From Candidatus Bandiella numerosa (lineage in GTDB: Bacteria; Pseudomonadota; Alphaproteobacteria; Rickettsiales; Midichloriaceae): a stretch of DNA of 64,000 bases. Each line of letters opens with the position of its first letter. Within the stretch, counting starts at the first letter, position 1. Position numbers and translations under genes: made by a program. The notes under the pieces were generated by a model, which saw only the letters and a list, made by a program, of their open reading frames with translations, was not told the DNA's origin and did not search any database. The DNA lies in assembly GCF_029981845.1 (NCBI RefSeq), contig NZ_CP104164.1, positions 1,302,001 to 1,366,000 on the forward strand. The letters run 5' to 3'. Positions 34,891 through 44,134 of the stretch are shown here, piece by piece.

Positions 34891-36642
34891 ATGGAAAAAG
34901 TAAATTTGTTAAAAAATTCATTTAAAACTCGCAACATAGACGCTTATCTAGTACCAAGTTATGACGAATTTCAAAATGAATATTCTCCTGAATGCCTTCA
35001 GAGATTAAAGTGGTTAACAAATTTCAGTGGCTCAAACGGTCTAGCCCTCATAACGAAAGATAAAAATTACCTTTTCACAGATGGTAGATACTTAATTCAG
35101 GCTAAGAACCAATTATCTGATGATTACCTAATATTTAACATACAAGATGCTGATGATATTTTTAATAAAATATTCAGTATAATCAGCTCCAACTTTTCAG
35201 TAGGATATGATCCTTTTATTTTTAGCAAATGGGCATTAGAAAATTTTTCAAAACTCTATATTAAAGATGTTGCAAATATTAAATTGGTACCTTTAGAAGG
35301 TAATTTAATAGATGCAATTTGGAATAGAGATAGGAATTTTAAAACTAAGGCTCCGCTAATACTTGATGCAAAATACACTTCGGAAACAGAAACCCAAAAA
35401 ATAAGCAAATTAATTGACAAATTAAAAGCAGACTACATATTAATCACATCACCTGAAAGCATCTGTTGGCTTTTAAATATCAGAGGTATTGATTTAAAAT
35501 ACACTCCTTTAATAATGGCCTATTGTCTAATCAGTAAGCAAGGAGATATAGAAATTTTTAGCAATTTAAAGAAAATAAAAAGTAGTTATCCTAGCATAAA
35601 ATTACTTCCCTTCGAAAATATTAAATGTAGGTTTTTAGAACTAGATAATCAAAATAAAACTATTCAACTTGACCATTCCCAAACTCCAATTTGGTTTATT
35701 GATAATTTTCAAAAAAATAATCTGCTTATTGATAAAAATCCTTGCATCCTACCAAAATCAATCAAGAATAATATTGAAGTAGCTGGCATAAAATATGCAA
35801 CCATTCAAGATGGGATTGCCTTAACAAAATTGTTTAGCTGGCTGGAAGTGCAAATTAATGCTGGTGAAGAAGTGACTGAAATTGATATCGATAAAAAGTT
35901 ATCATATTTTAAAAAACAAAATCCTCTATTTAAAGGCAAAAGTTTTGAAACTATTTCCTCCTTTGGCAAAAACAGTGCAATAATACATTACAACCCTTAT
36001 GATGGCGATAATTCAAAGGTTGGAGCTGATAATTTGTTTTTGTTAGATTGTGGCAGTCAATATGAATTCGGTACAACTGACGTAACAAGAACTTTATGCT
36101 TAGGCGTTCCATCGACTCCACAAAAATTGTATTACACTTTAGTGCTAAAAGGGTTAATTCATCTTAGTACCTTAATTTTTCCTCAAAATACTTCTGGATC
36201 ACAAATAGACGCATTAGCACGACAATTTTTGTGGAAGTATTCTTTAGATTATCCACATGGCACTGGGCATGGAGTTGGACATTATTTATCTGTTCATGAA
36301 GGACCACAGGGTATTAACAAATGTAATTACCAAGAATTAAAAAATAATATGATTGTGACCATAGAGCCAGGATATTATATCCCAGAAAAATATGGAATAA
36401 GAATTGAAAATATAGTGCTTGTAAAAGCAGTTGATAATGACAAAGGCTTCTTGCAATTTGAAACGCTGACTTTAGCTCCTATTGCATATAATTTAATCAA
36501 TACAGAATTATTGATTACTCATGAAAAAAAATGGCTACTGTCCTATCATCAAAAAGTAAACAACTCTTTATCCCCATTTTTAGACGATATCGAAAAAAAA
36601 TACTTAGAAAAACACTTGCAATTCTATGGCAATTTAACTTAA
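34891..36642 (+). CDS. pepP: Xaa-Pro aminopeptidase (M24B)
   Basis: 583 residues, the three-domain form (two creatinase-like N-terminal domains, then the pita-bread catalytic domain). The metal ligands are visible: Asp in LLDCGSQYEFGTTDVTRT (two Asp), His in HGTGHGVGHYLSVHEGP, Glu in TIEPGYY and Glu in IRIENIV. It removes the first residue from peptides with proline at position 2, in the cytoplasm. This fits catabolism of imported host peptides. Divergent from the terminase gene. Confidence 0.93.
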   Translation: MEKVNLLKNSFKTRNIDAYLVPSYDEFQNEYSPECLQRLKWLTNFSGSNGLALITKDKNYLFTDGRYLIQAKNQLSDDYLIFNIQDADDIFNKIFSIISSNFSVGYDPFIFSKWALENFSKLYIKDVANIKLVPLEGNLIDAIWNRDRNFKTKAPLILDAKYTSETETQKISKLIDKLKADYILITSPESICWLLNIRGIDLKYTPLIMAYCLISKQGDIEIFSNLKKIKSSYPSIKLLPFENIKCRFLELDNQNKTIQLDHSQTPIWFIDNFQKNNLLIDKNPCILPKSIKNNIEVAGIKYATIQDGIALTKLFSWLEVQINAGEEVTEIDIDKKLSYFKKQNPLFKGKSFETISSFGKNSAIIHYNPYDGDNSKVGADNLFLLDCGSQYEFGTTDVTRTLCLGVPSTPQKLYYTLVLKGLIHLSTLIFPQNTSGSQIDALARQFLWKYSLDYPHGTGHGVGHYLSVHEGPQGINKCNYQELKNNMIVTIEPGYYIPEKYGIRIENIVLVKAVDNDKGFLQFETLTLAPIAYNLINTELLITHEKKWLLSYHQKVNNSLSPFLDDIEKKYLEKHLQFYGNLT

Positions 36643-36707
36643 AATACCCTTGTGTATTAATTTTTATTAACTATATTAGTAATAGAAAACAGATAGTGTA
36701 AATAACT

Positions 36708-37511
36708 ATGAGTGAATTCAATCTACCTTCAACATCAACGGAATTGAGTCTTTCGTCTTATATGCAACAAGTGAAGAGCTTTCCTATGCTCTCGCAAGAG
36801 GAAGAAAGTGCTCTAGTAGACTCATGGATAAAAAATAAAGACTTAGAAGCTGCTCACAAATTAGTTACTTCGCATTTGAGACTTGTGGTTAAAATGGCCT
36901 TAAAATTCCGCAATTATGGATTGCCGTTGATGGACATAATATCTGAAGGAAACATTGGATTAATGAAAGCTGTGAAAAAATTTAAACCAGAAAAAGGAAA
37001 TAGACTTTCAACTTATGCAATGTGGTGGATTAAGGCCAGTATACAAGACTATATAGTTAAGTCTTGGTCTATGGTTAAAATTGGTTCTGGAGTTCTACAA
37101 AAAAAACTTTTCTCAAGCGTAGCTACTTTCAAGAAGAAATTTGATACTAAAGATAACGAATTTGAAAAAACTGATAGTATTTTAGAAAATAGTTACCAAA
37201 CAGTTTCGTTAAACGAAAGATTAGGTTCTGAAGAAGGTGCAGAATTTATTGATACGATATCAGATACTACAGAAACTCATGAAGAAAAGATAGCTGATAA
37301 ACAGATTAATAACTTGAGGATCAATATTTTAAAAAATGCAATTGCCTCTTTAAATGAGAGGGAACAGGAAATCATAAAGCAAAGAAGATTATCTGAAACT
37401 CCAATTACATTAGACATTTTAAGCAAGAAATACAATGTGTCTAGCGAACGCATTAGACAAATTGAGGAATCTGCCTTAAAGAAAATAAAACAATTTGCCA
37501 GTCAAGCTTAG
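36708..37511 (+). CDS. rpoH: RNA polymerase sigma factor RpoH (sigma-32)
   Basis: 267 residues, a little short for the family (about 285-300). Region 2 is clear: HLRLVVKMALKFRNYGLPLMD and EGNIGLMKAVKKF, then YAMWWIKASIQDYI. The RpoH-specific box QKKLFSSV follows. Region 4 has SERIRQIEESALKKI (helix-turn-helix). It directs transcription of heat-shock genes and is normally controlled by DnaK and proteolysis. It precedes metK by 31 bases on the same strand. Confidence 0.93.
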   Translation: MSEFNLPSTSTELSLSSYMQQVKSFPMLSQEEESALVDSWIKNKDLEAAHKLVTSHLRLVVKMALKFRNYGLPLMDIISEGNIGLMKAVKKFKPEKGNRLSTYAMWWIKASIQDYIVKSWSMVKIGSGVLQKKLFSSVATFKKKFDTKDNEFEKTDSILENSYQTVSLNERLGSEEGAEFIDTISDTTETHEEKIADKQINNLRINILKNAIASLNEREQEIIKQRRLSETPITLDILSKKYNVSSERIRQIEESALKKIKQFASQA

Positions 37512-37542
37512 GATTTATTTGAATATTACTAAAGTCTAATCA

Positions 37543-38679
37543 ATGAAATTTTTTACATCAGAATCAGTATCTGAAGGGCATCCAGATAAAATAGCTGACC
37601 AAATATCAGATGCAATCCTAGACGAAATATTGCAAAATGATAAAAATTGTGCAGTTGCGTGTGAAACGATGGTAAAAAATTCTCTTGTTATTGTTTCAGG
37701 AGAAATTAATACCAATGTTTGGGTTGATCTGGAAAAAACAATCCATGATGTTTTTAAAAACATAGGCTACAAAGATATTTCACACAATATTGATCCCGAC
37801 AGAATTAGTATAATTAATTTAATTTCCAAGCAATCTACTGAAATCCATAATAGTGTTTTTGATAAATCCAATGAATGCATAGGAGCTGGTGACCAAGGCA
37901 TAATGTTTGGATACGCCTGTGATGAGACAGACACATTCATGCCAGCACCAATATATTTTGCAAATAATTTGTTAATTGAACTATCAAAAAAACGTAAATC
38001 TAATTCAATAGATTGGCTTGCCCCTGATGCAAAAAGTCAAGTAACGGTTCAATATGAAGGTAACATTGTGTCAAGAATAGATAGTGTGTTAATATCTACT
38101 CAACACGATAAAAATATTCCTCAAGAGCAAATAAGAACGACTATAATCAATGACATTATCAAAAAAGTCTTACCTGCAAAATACCTTGATGAAAACACAA
38201 AATATATTATTAACCCAAGTGGAAGCTTTATTGTTGGCGGCCCCTACGCAGATTGCGGTTTAACAGGAAGAAAAATAATCGTTGATACATATGGTGGCTA
38301 CGCTAGACATGGAGGTGGCGCTTTTTCTGGCAAGGATCCGAGCAAAGTAGATAGATCAGCTAGCTATATGGCACGATATATAGCAAAAAATATTGTGGCT
38401 GCAAAGCTTGCAAGCCAGTGCGAGATACAACTGTCCTATGGAATTGGAATTTCAGAACCTTTATCAATTTACGTCAATACATTTGGAACTAGTAAACATC
38501 CAGATTCTTTCTTTATAAATCTCATAAAAAAACATTTTAACTTAACGCCAAGAGGTATCATAGATACCTTAAATCTAAAAAATACAAAATACTTAGATAC
38601 TGCAGCATATGGACACTTTGGCAGAAAAGATAAAAATTTTTCCTGGGAAAATGTAGATATGGCAAGCAGGTTTACGTAA
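37543..38679 (+). CDS. metK: S-adenosylmethionine synthetase
   Basis: 378 residues, full length. The signatures are SEGHPDKIADQISDAILD (ATP site), GAGDQGIMFGYA and GGGAFSGKDPSKVDRS. No interruption is seen, unlike in several Rickettsia species where metK is decaying. It makes SAM from methionine and ATP. An EamA-type transporter that could import SAM is encoded at 57.7-58.7 kb, so both routes may exist. Confidence 0.97.
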   Translation: MKFFTSESVSEGHPDKIADQISDAILDEILQNDKNCAVACETMVKNSLVIVSGEINTNVWVDLEKTIHDVFKNIGYKDISHNIDPDRISIINLISKQSTEIHNSVFDKSNECIGAGDQGIMFGYACDETDTFMPAPIYFANNLLIELSKKRKSNSIDWLAPDAKSQVTVQYEGNIVSRIDSVLISTQHDKNIPQEQIRTTIINDIIKKVLPAKYLDENTKYIINPSGSFIVGGPYADCGLTGRKIIVDTYGGYARHGGGAFSGKDPSKVDRSASYMARYIAKNIVAAKLASQCEIQLSYGIGISEPLSIYVNTFGTSKHPDSFFINLIKKHFNLTPRGIIDTLNLKNTKYLDTAAYGHFGRKDKNFSWENVDMASRFT

Positions 38680-38686
38680 AAATAAA

Positions 38687-39463
38687 TTATAGCTCGTCAG
38701 CTTGATGCTTATGCACTTCTTCACATAGAATAAATGTTATTGTTTCATTGGGATAATAAGTACCTTGAAAAATATTAGCCTTGAGCTCAGTTAGTTTTTC
38801 ATCTTTCTGATTACATTCACCATTGGCAGTAACGTAAGCATTCAAAGCTCCTCCTTCTTCCATAAGATATTTTTCATATTGTTTAAGTGAATCAAAATCC
38901 CTTGGTGAAGTAATATTGATTGCTTCATATTCAAATATTTTTTTACAGTTTGAAAAAGTAATAAATTTTACTGATTCTATAATTGGTCTAGAAATAAATA
39001 CTGTAAATATGGCAAGGTCTTTAAGGTGACTAAGGCAACGATTAGATAATCCCACGTCTGCGTCTGCAGCAACTGCAACACCAGCACCAGCAACTGCAAC
39101 TGCACCAGCATTATATGATGCGATAATACCAAGTGTCTTAAATGTCAAAAAGCTAAGGCTTCCTGACCATAAAAATTCTGAAACTGTACCATTCAACAAG
39201 TAGACTATAGAATGACATAAGCTATGCATTAACTTAGAATTATCTTGTAATTTAACTAGAGTAGTAACTGAATTACTATCATTTCTATAATAGTCCATAA
39301 ACTCACTTCTTTCTAAAATAAATGCATAATCTAATGCGCTTAGTTCAAAAACTTTATCTTTATATTCATTTAATTCCTTCCGACATTTTGCTGAATTTTG
39401 CAATGCCTCAAACACAGCTTTTTTTGAAAAAATAATTGATAATTGCAAAAAGTTAAAATTCAT
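38687..39463 (-). CDS. Hypothetical protein with C-terminal ADEL
   Basis: 258 residues; I recognise no family. The middle contains a hydrophobic stretch with a low-complexity run (AGAVAVAGAGVAVAADADV, about 118-136), then another hydrophobic segment (LAIFTVFISRPIIES). The N-terminal half is helical and mixed charge. The protein ends HKHQADEL; ADEL matches the ER-retrieval pattern [KRHQSA]-[DENQ]-E-L. No clear N-terminal signal peptide. It lies 63 bases downstream of the AAA-ATPase gene on the same strand, so co-transcription is possible. A secreted host-acting protein is inference from the tail only. Confidence 0.55.
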   Translation of the reverse strand: MNFNFLQLSIIFSKKAVFEALQNSAKCRKELNEYKDKVFELSALDYAFILERSEFMDYYRNDSNSVTTLVKLQDNSKLMHSLCHSIVYLLNGTVSEFLWSGSLSFLTFKTLGIIASYNAGAVAVAGAGVAVAADADVGLSNRCLSHLKDLAIFTVFISRPIIESVKFITFSNCKKIFEYEAINITSPRDFDSLKQYEKYLMEEGGALNAYVTANGECNQKDEKLTELKANIFQGTYYPNETITFILCEEVHKHQADEL

Positions 39464-39526
39464 AATATTATCGTTGCACTTAACATTACCTAGATTAATT
39501 TCTGAAATAATCCCGCTTGAGTTATC

Positions 39527-41059
39527 TTATTTAATCAAAGAAAGAGCCTTTACATAATTGGGATTTATCAGGTAATTAGGCTTCGCTAGGTTGCCAAATA
39601 TTACGCTACAATCCTCATCATTTTTTGAAATTACACTTTTAAATTCCTCTAATAATTCTGCATTAGGTATAGAAAATATAAATTCATCACCGTCTTTTTT
39701 CATCGTTAAATAACCAGAATTTAATAACAAGTATGAAAAAAACTCCTCATGATCAGCACCTATATACCAATCATACTTAAATAACGAAATTTTATTATCA
39801 AACTTTAATCTGAAAGTTGCTTTATCTGATAACTCTAACAATTTGAGACTTAATGTACTATTTAAACATTTCTCTTTAGTAAATAAACGTTGTAAAATTG
39901 TGCTTGCCCCACTTTTTGTCCAGTAATTTTGTGGGACCAAATCACTATTTGAATATGCAGCATTTAGATACTTCATAACAGCCCACGGTGTGTATGCACG
40001 ACTATAAATTCCTTTATCTACAGGAATATAATACCCATCATACCAACTTGTAATTTTGTGAAAAATATCTTCATTATTTTCAAAAGAAAATTGACTAATT
40101 AATTTTTTCACCTCCCCCTCTGAAAAACCAAAATTCTTACTAAATTTTGTATCGGAAATTCCATATGGTGAGATATTGTTACAACCAGAACCAGCTTCTC
40201 TATGAATTGTGTCAAATATTCCTGTAAGTATTAGAGTTTTTACGTGCTTATTGGTTTTAGCTAAGGGCGAGCATAGCGTCTGGGAAATAAGCTTGGAAAT
40301 TTCTGTTACTAACTTACTTTGTTCTAGATCCTGCTTTTTACCTAGATTTTTTTCTAAAAAAGCATTAACTGGTTTATCAACCTCATCCACCAATATATAT
40401 ACCTCTTCTCCTTCCTTATTTCCATGATACTTATGCAATAATTCACATAAAAACTTTATACTATTTTCTAGAGTAATCTTTTTATCATCATAATCAATAT
40501 CTATGTATTTGTTAAAATCTTTCCTTTCATCCTCATGCAATTCATTACTATCTAAAATATATCTAAAGTCCCTATATAAAGTTTTAACCTCTATCTTTAA
40601 CGTATTTGTTATTTCTTCAATTGTATCTCCAGTTATATCTTTTAGGGTTATGAATATCACTGGATGTTTTCCTTGATACTTCATATAATGACCATTATCT
40701 ACACTGGATATTGCAAGTTTGTTACCTAAAAATATATCTTTATTACAAGCCACTTTTTTTTCACCCCAATAACTCCTGCCTAGCTCCCAAAGATTTGATA
40801 AATAATTATTCCCTGTCCAATAAGTTTTTTTACATTCCTCTGTTTCAGGCTCTAAAAATAATTTTAGCATATTAAGATTTAATGTCTTACCCCATCTTCT
40901 AGGATGAGTAATAAGCATTGTCTTTTCACTACTATCTAATACTTCTTTGATAAACAGAGTTTTATCAACGTACACATCGTATTGTGTAACCATCTCTTTA
41001 AAGTTATCAGTTCCTAAAGCAATTTTTAAAGGCCGAGCCCCATTTGTTAAATAAGCCAT
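39527..41059 (-). CDS. AAA-ATPase-like family protein (DUF1703-type), probably C-terminally shortened
   Basis: 510 residues from ATG 41059; upstream in-frame starts add only four residues. It opens with KIALGTDNFKEMV and VYVDKTLFIKEVL, then the P-loop-like THPRRWGKTLNLNMLKLFLE. The Walker B-like VYILVDEVDKPV is near residue 220. This is the family of AAA-ATPase_like proteins common in Rickettsiales, Legionella and Amoebophilus. They usually carry a C-terminal PD-(D/E)XK nuclease-like domain (DUF1703). Here the protein ends soon after the ATPase-linked region, and I see no nuclease motif, so the C-terminus seems lost. The function of the family is not established. Confidence 0.75.
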   Translation of the reverse strand: MAYLTNGARPLKIALGTDNFKEMVTQYDVYVDKTLFIKEVLDSSEKTMLITHPRRWGKTLNLNMLKLFLEPETEECKKTYWTGNNYLSNLWELGRSYWGEKKVACNKDIFLGNKLAISSVDNGHYMKYQGKHPVIFITLKDITGDTIEEITNTLKIEVKTLYRDFRYILDSNELHEDERKDFNKYIDIDYDDKKITLENSIKFLCELLHKYHGNKEGEEVYILVDEVDKPVNAFLEKNLGKKQDLEQSKLVTEISKLISQTLCSPLAKTNKHVKTLILTGIFDTIHREAGSGCNNISPYGISDTKFSKNFGFSEGEVKKLISQFSFENNEDIFHKITSWYDGYYIPVDKGIYSRAYTPWAVMKYLNAAYSNSDLVPQNYWTKSGASTILQRLFTKEKCLNSTLSLKLLELSDKATFRLKFDNKISLFKYDWYIGADHEEFFSYLLLNSGYLTMKKDGDEFIFSIPNAELLEEFKSVISKNDEDCSVIFGNLAKPNYLINPNYVKALSLIK

Positions 41060-41130
41060 AACACACACCAAGCAAAATTTGTAATCTACATATCATATTT
41101 TCACTTAATTTGCACTTTTTATCAATAAAA

Positions 41131-42408
41131 TTAGTCATTTAGACTAATTTCGTAATATTGTTTTAATTTGGTTTGTAATGTACTAATAGATATGCCTAGA
41201 ACTTTAGCAATTAAATCATAGTTTTTATCATATTTAGACATAGCCCTATCTATAGCTCTTTTTTCAGTTATCTCTAAGGATTCAATATCACCCTCATCAG
41301 AAACATCTATCAACAATATATGTCTATCTTCAATTTTAACATTAGCACAAGTCAATACAGCTCTGTGAATGGTATTTTCAAGTTCTCTAACATTACCTGA
41401 CCATGAATGTAATTTTAGTTTTTGCAAAGCAGATTCATCGAAAGTTTTAAGATCTAAATTATTTATTTTACAATATTTTTTTAGGAAATATTCCGCTAAA
41501 GGTTTTATATCCTCAATCCTATCAGCTAGTTTCGGCACCTCTAAATGTATAACATTCAATCTATAAAATAAATCTTCTCTGAAATTGCCTTTTTTGACTT
41601 CTGAAATCAAATTGCGATTAGTTGTAGCTATAATTCTAATATTAAGTTTAACCGGTTCATTCCCACCAACTCTAAATATTTCTCTTTCCTGCACAGCCCT
41701 AAGTAATTTAGCCTGTAACCTTAAATCCATTTCACTAATTTCATCTAGAAAAAGCGTACTATTATTTGCCTGCTCAAATTTTCCAATTCTTCTTTCTACT
41801 GCTCCAGTAAACGCACCTTTTTCATGTCCAAACATTTCTGATTCCAACAAATTTTCCGGAATTGCAGCACAATTTATAGACACCAATTCATTTATAAAAT
41901 TTTTGCTGTGCTTATGTATCAATTTTGCAATTACCTCCTTACCAACTCCAGACTGACCTGAAATCAAAACATTAGCAATTGATGGAGCTATTTGCTTAGC
42001 GATTGAGATAACTTTTGCCATTTTTTGCGAAAAACAAATTATCTCTTCTTCACTCTCTGAATTATTTGATATTATTGAAAATAGAGTAGCTATCACATCT
42101 TTATTCGGTGGAAGCAATATGTATTCAATCGCGCCTTCCTTTATACTTTCAGCAGCTCTTTTAGGGTTATTAGAAAGGCCACAAGAAACAATGGGAATTG
42201 AAAAATGTTCATTTTCAAGTGCAGATTTTAATTCTTTGATGCTCATTTCAGAATCAATCATTATTAACTCAATATTCTTCCCACTCCTCAGTGTTATCAT
42301 AGCTGAATTAAAATCTATAGCATGCAAAATCTTAGCATTTTGCTCTTTAGCTAATTTGGCAGCATTGATCATGTGCCCTTTTAAATCCCCTATTATTAAT
42401 AAACGCAT
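41131..42408 (-). CDS. flbD: Sigma-54-dependent activator, FlbD type (flagellar regulator)
   Basis: 425 residues. The N-terminal domain (MRLLIIGDLKGHMINAAKLA, then ISIPIVSCG-like strand and SIKEGAIEYILLPP) matches the degenerate receiver of alphaproteobacterial FlbD, not a standard NtrC/NtrX receiver. The AAA+ domain has Walker A GQSGVGKEV, the sigma-54-contacting GAFTGA loop, and Walker B TLFLDEISEMD. A Fis-type helix-turn-helix ends the protein. FlbD switches flagellar class genes with sigma-54 RNA polymerase. No flagellar gene lies nearby in the window. If the identification holds, the genome should encode rpoN and flagella. Confidence 0.85.
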   Translation of the reverse strand: MRLLIIGDLKGHMINAAKLAKEQNAKILHAIDFNSAMITLRSGKNIELIMIDSEMSIKELKSALENEHFSIPIVSCGLSNNPKRAAESIKEGAIEYILLPPNKDVIATLFSIISNNSESEEEIICFSQKMAKVISIAKQIAPSIANVLISGQSGVGKEVIAKLIHKHSKNFINELVSINCAAIPENLLESEMFGHEKGAFTGAVERRIGKFEQANNSTLFLDEISEMDLRLQAKLLRAVQEREIFRVGGNEPVKLNIRIIATTNRNLISEVKKGNFREDLFYRLNVIHLEVPKLADRIEDIKPLAEYFLKKYCKINNLDLKTFDESALQKLKLHSWSGNVRELENTIHRAVLTCANVKIEDRHILLIDVSDEGDIESLEITEKRAIDRAMSKYDKNYDLIAKVLGISISTLQTKLKQYYEISLND

Positions 42409-42846
42409 CTTATACTCTAAAACTTATAACACAGATTATAACCACAAAATTACTTAAATCAACGAGCTATATATTGAGTAATAGCCTCAACTTATAAATT
42501 TGAATTTACGTTTCTTTATTGGCCTAATTGTAATATTTTTTAGTAAAAATACCTAATTTTAATACTTTTTAGTAAAAATATGTTGCCTATTTATTAAATA
42601 CTTTGTATAATTGCGACCAAACTAATTAGCCATAAGCATTAATATGAAAATTAAACACACATTAGTCTATAGCATGCAAGACGCTCTGGCAAAGTGTGTT
42701 CATTGTAATTTCATTATGCAGAGGTTTATGTCTTATCTAAGGCCAATTTATAAACTTAGCTACCGTATTATTTAGTCAGGTTTCTGAATTATACCCCCAA
42801 AACTCTCCTACATAAACGTACTATAACATTTTAACGGTAAAAAATC
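42409..42846. other. Intergenic stretch with a short direct repeat
   Basis: 440 bases between divergent genes. The motif tttttagtaaaaata occurs twice about 35 bases apart (near 42538 and 42573) and is nearly palindromic, so it might be a regulator site. A 43-codon ORF (42644-42775) has no recognisable content. No RNA gene seen. Confidence 0.4.
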
Positions 42847-43986
42847 ATGCCTATTATTAATACACTGAAGACGCTAACCTTAGCGACAACAATAACAATG
42901 AGTAAAGCAACATTTGCATATTCAGCTACATACTTTTTTAATTCATATGCATACGAACCATTGGCTAACGCTGTATCAGAATATGCTAAAGAATGGGTAC
43001 TATATGAATATAAGACTTCAGTTTTTGAAAATATATACAACGTAACACGCAATAATTTAAGCCCTGAAATTGCCGATTTTAGCGTTCATTTAGCAAAGAA
43101 TTCTCTTCCAGCATTAAAAGATGCCATATTGCTTGATGGTATAGTAAGTTTTACTTTAGGAGGACCCATATTATATCCAATAATTGGATCCACCATTGCA
43201 TATGCTTTGAGAAAAAGCATCAATGGTTATTTTGAAAATTCTAAACTACATGAGGTAACTGGTGGAGTGGTTGCTGGTGCAATTAAATATGGAATATCGA
43301 AAAGCACTTTAAATGGTAAAATTTTATTTATAGGCGCAGTAAACAATGGATTATATGAATATTTTAAACCAGAGGTCGGTGCTACTATTAATAATGCAGA
43401 TATGATAGGCTTATATACATCACTTACTATGATTGAAGGCGTTGATGCTGTGCTTAAATTTGCCCAAACTTACATTTGGGGCAATGATGCTGAACTTAAT
43501 GTTATACTAAATATAAATAATTTATTAGGTCAAATTGCAACAACTTTGAAAGTTACAGGGTTGGTAAGTGCATCTATATGGATATTTTTAGAAGATAAAG
43601 ATTTTTACTGCAATAAAACACAGTGCTTTAAAAAAGGTATAGAATTCTATACAGATGATATGTGTTATATAGATGAACGCTATAAAGATGAATTCGCTTG
43701 GACTCCAGAGCGCACATTAAGTATTCCTAATAAGGTCATTGATGATATTGCATACGCAGTGAATTATGTAATGAATTCGCAAAAACCTACACCAGATATG
43801 CCAGCGAATGAAGAGGCAAATGTAAATTCCACATTTGATTATTATAATACTACCAAAGCACAATGTGTTTTAAAAAATTTTACGCAACTGGATATATGTT
43901 CGGCAGATGAATATTATGATGAGTTAGTGCAAAATACTGAATTAAATAGCAAAGGAGTTGAGCAAGACGTAAAAGAAGAACTCTGA
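42847..43986 (+). CDS. Hypothetical secreted-looking protein with C-terminal KEEL
   Basis: 379 residues; no family recognised. The N-terminus (MPIINTLKTLTLATTITMSKATFA) looks like a signal peptide with a possible cut after TFA. Moderately hydrophobic stretches follow (about 95-115 and 230-245). The C-terminal third has paired cysteines (FYCNKTQCFKKG, DMCYID, AQCVLK, DICSAD) that could form disulfides. The protein ends QDVKEEL; KEEL is the tail of the mammalian ER protein ERp72 and matches the ER-retrieval pattern. A strong terminator follows, so the gene is a single transcription unit. Export and host targeting are inference. Confidence 0.6.
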   Translation: MPIINTLKTLTLATTITMSKATFAYSATYFFNSYAYEPLANAVSEYAKEWVLYEYKTSVFENIYNVTRNNLSPEIADFSVHLAKNSLPALKDAILLDGIVSFTLGGPILYPIIGSTIAYALRKSINGYFENSKLHEVTGGVVAGAIKYGISKSTLNGKILFIGAVNNGLYEYFKPEVGATINNADMIGLYTSLTMIEGVDAVLKFAQTYIWGNDAELNVILNINNLLGQIATTLKVTGLVSASIWIFLEDKDFYCNKTQCFKKGIEFYTDDMCYIDERYKDEFAWTPERTLSIPNKVIDDIAYAVNYVMNSQKPTPDMPANEEANVNSTFDYYNTTKAQCVLKNFTQLDICSADEYYDELVQNTELNSKGVEQDVKEEL

Positions 43987-43992
43987 TCTGAA

Positions 43993-44031
43993 AAACAAGA
44001 ATGTTAAAAATAGCATTCTTGTTTATTTTTG
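43993..44031 (+). terminator. Intrinsic terminator after the KEEL-protein gene
   Basis: AAACAAGAATG and CATTCTTGTTT form a perfect 11-bp stem with a 10-base loop, followed by ATTTTTGTTTT. It starts seven bases after the stop codon. Confidence 0.8.
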
Positions 44032-44062
44032 TTTTGATAAATATAAAAAAATAAGTATAGTG

Positions 44063-44106
44063 AAGTCCTCTGATGAAGATTGAAATTTCAATCGGGCTTT
44101 TTTTAA
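44063..44106 (+). terminator. Second terminator-like hairpin upstream of potA
   Basis: Outer arms AAGTCC and GGGCTT pair around an inner 16-base perfect palindrome (GATTGAAATTTCAATC), and a run of T7 follows. It lies only about 30 bases before the potA start. It may be a back-up terminator for the upstream gene or an attenuator in the potABCD leader. A TATAGT at 44056-44061 overlaps its start. Confidence 0.6.
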
Positions 44107-44134
44107 AATTTTAGTATTGGAGGTCATTTATAAA

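Noticed and set aside
41585..41956. 123-codon plus-strand ORF opposite flbD
   Set aside because: It is antisense to the conserved AAA+ domain, and its composition reflects the complementary strand.
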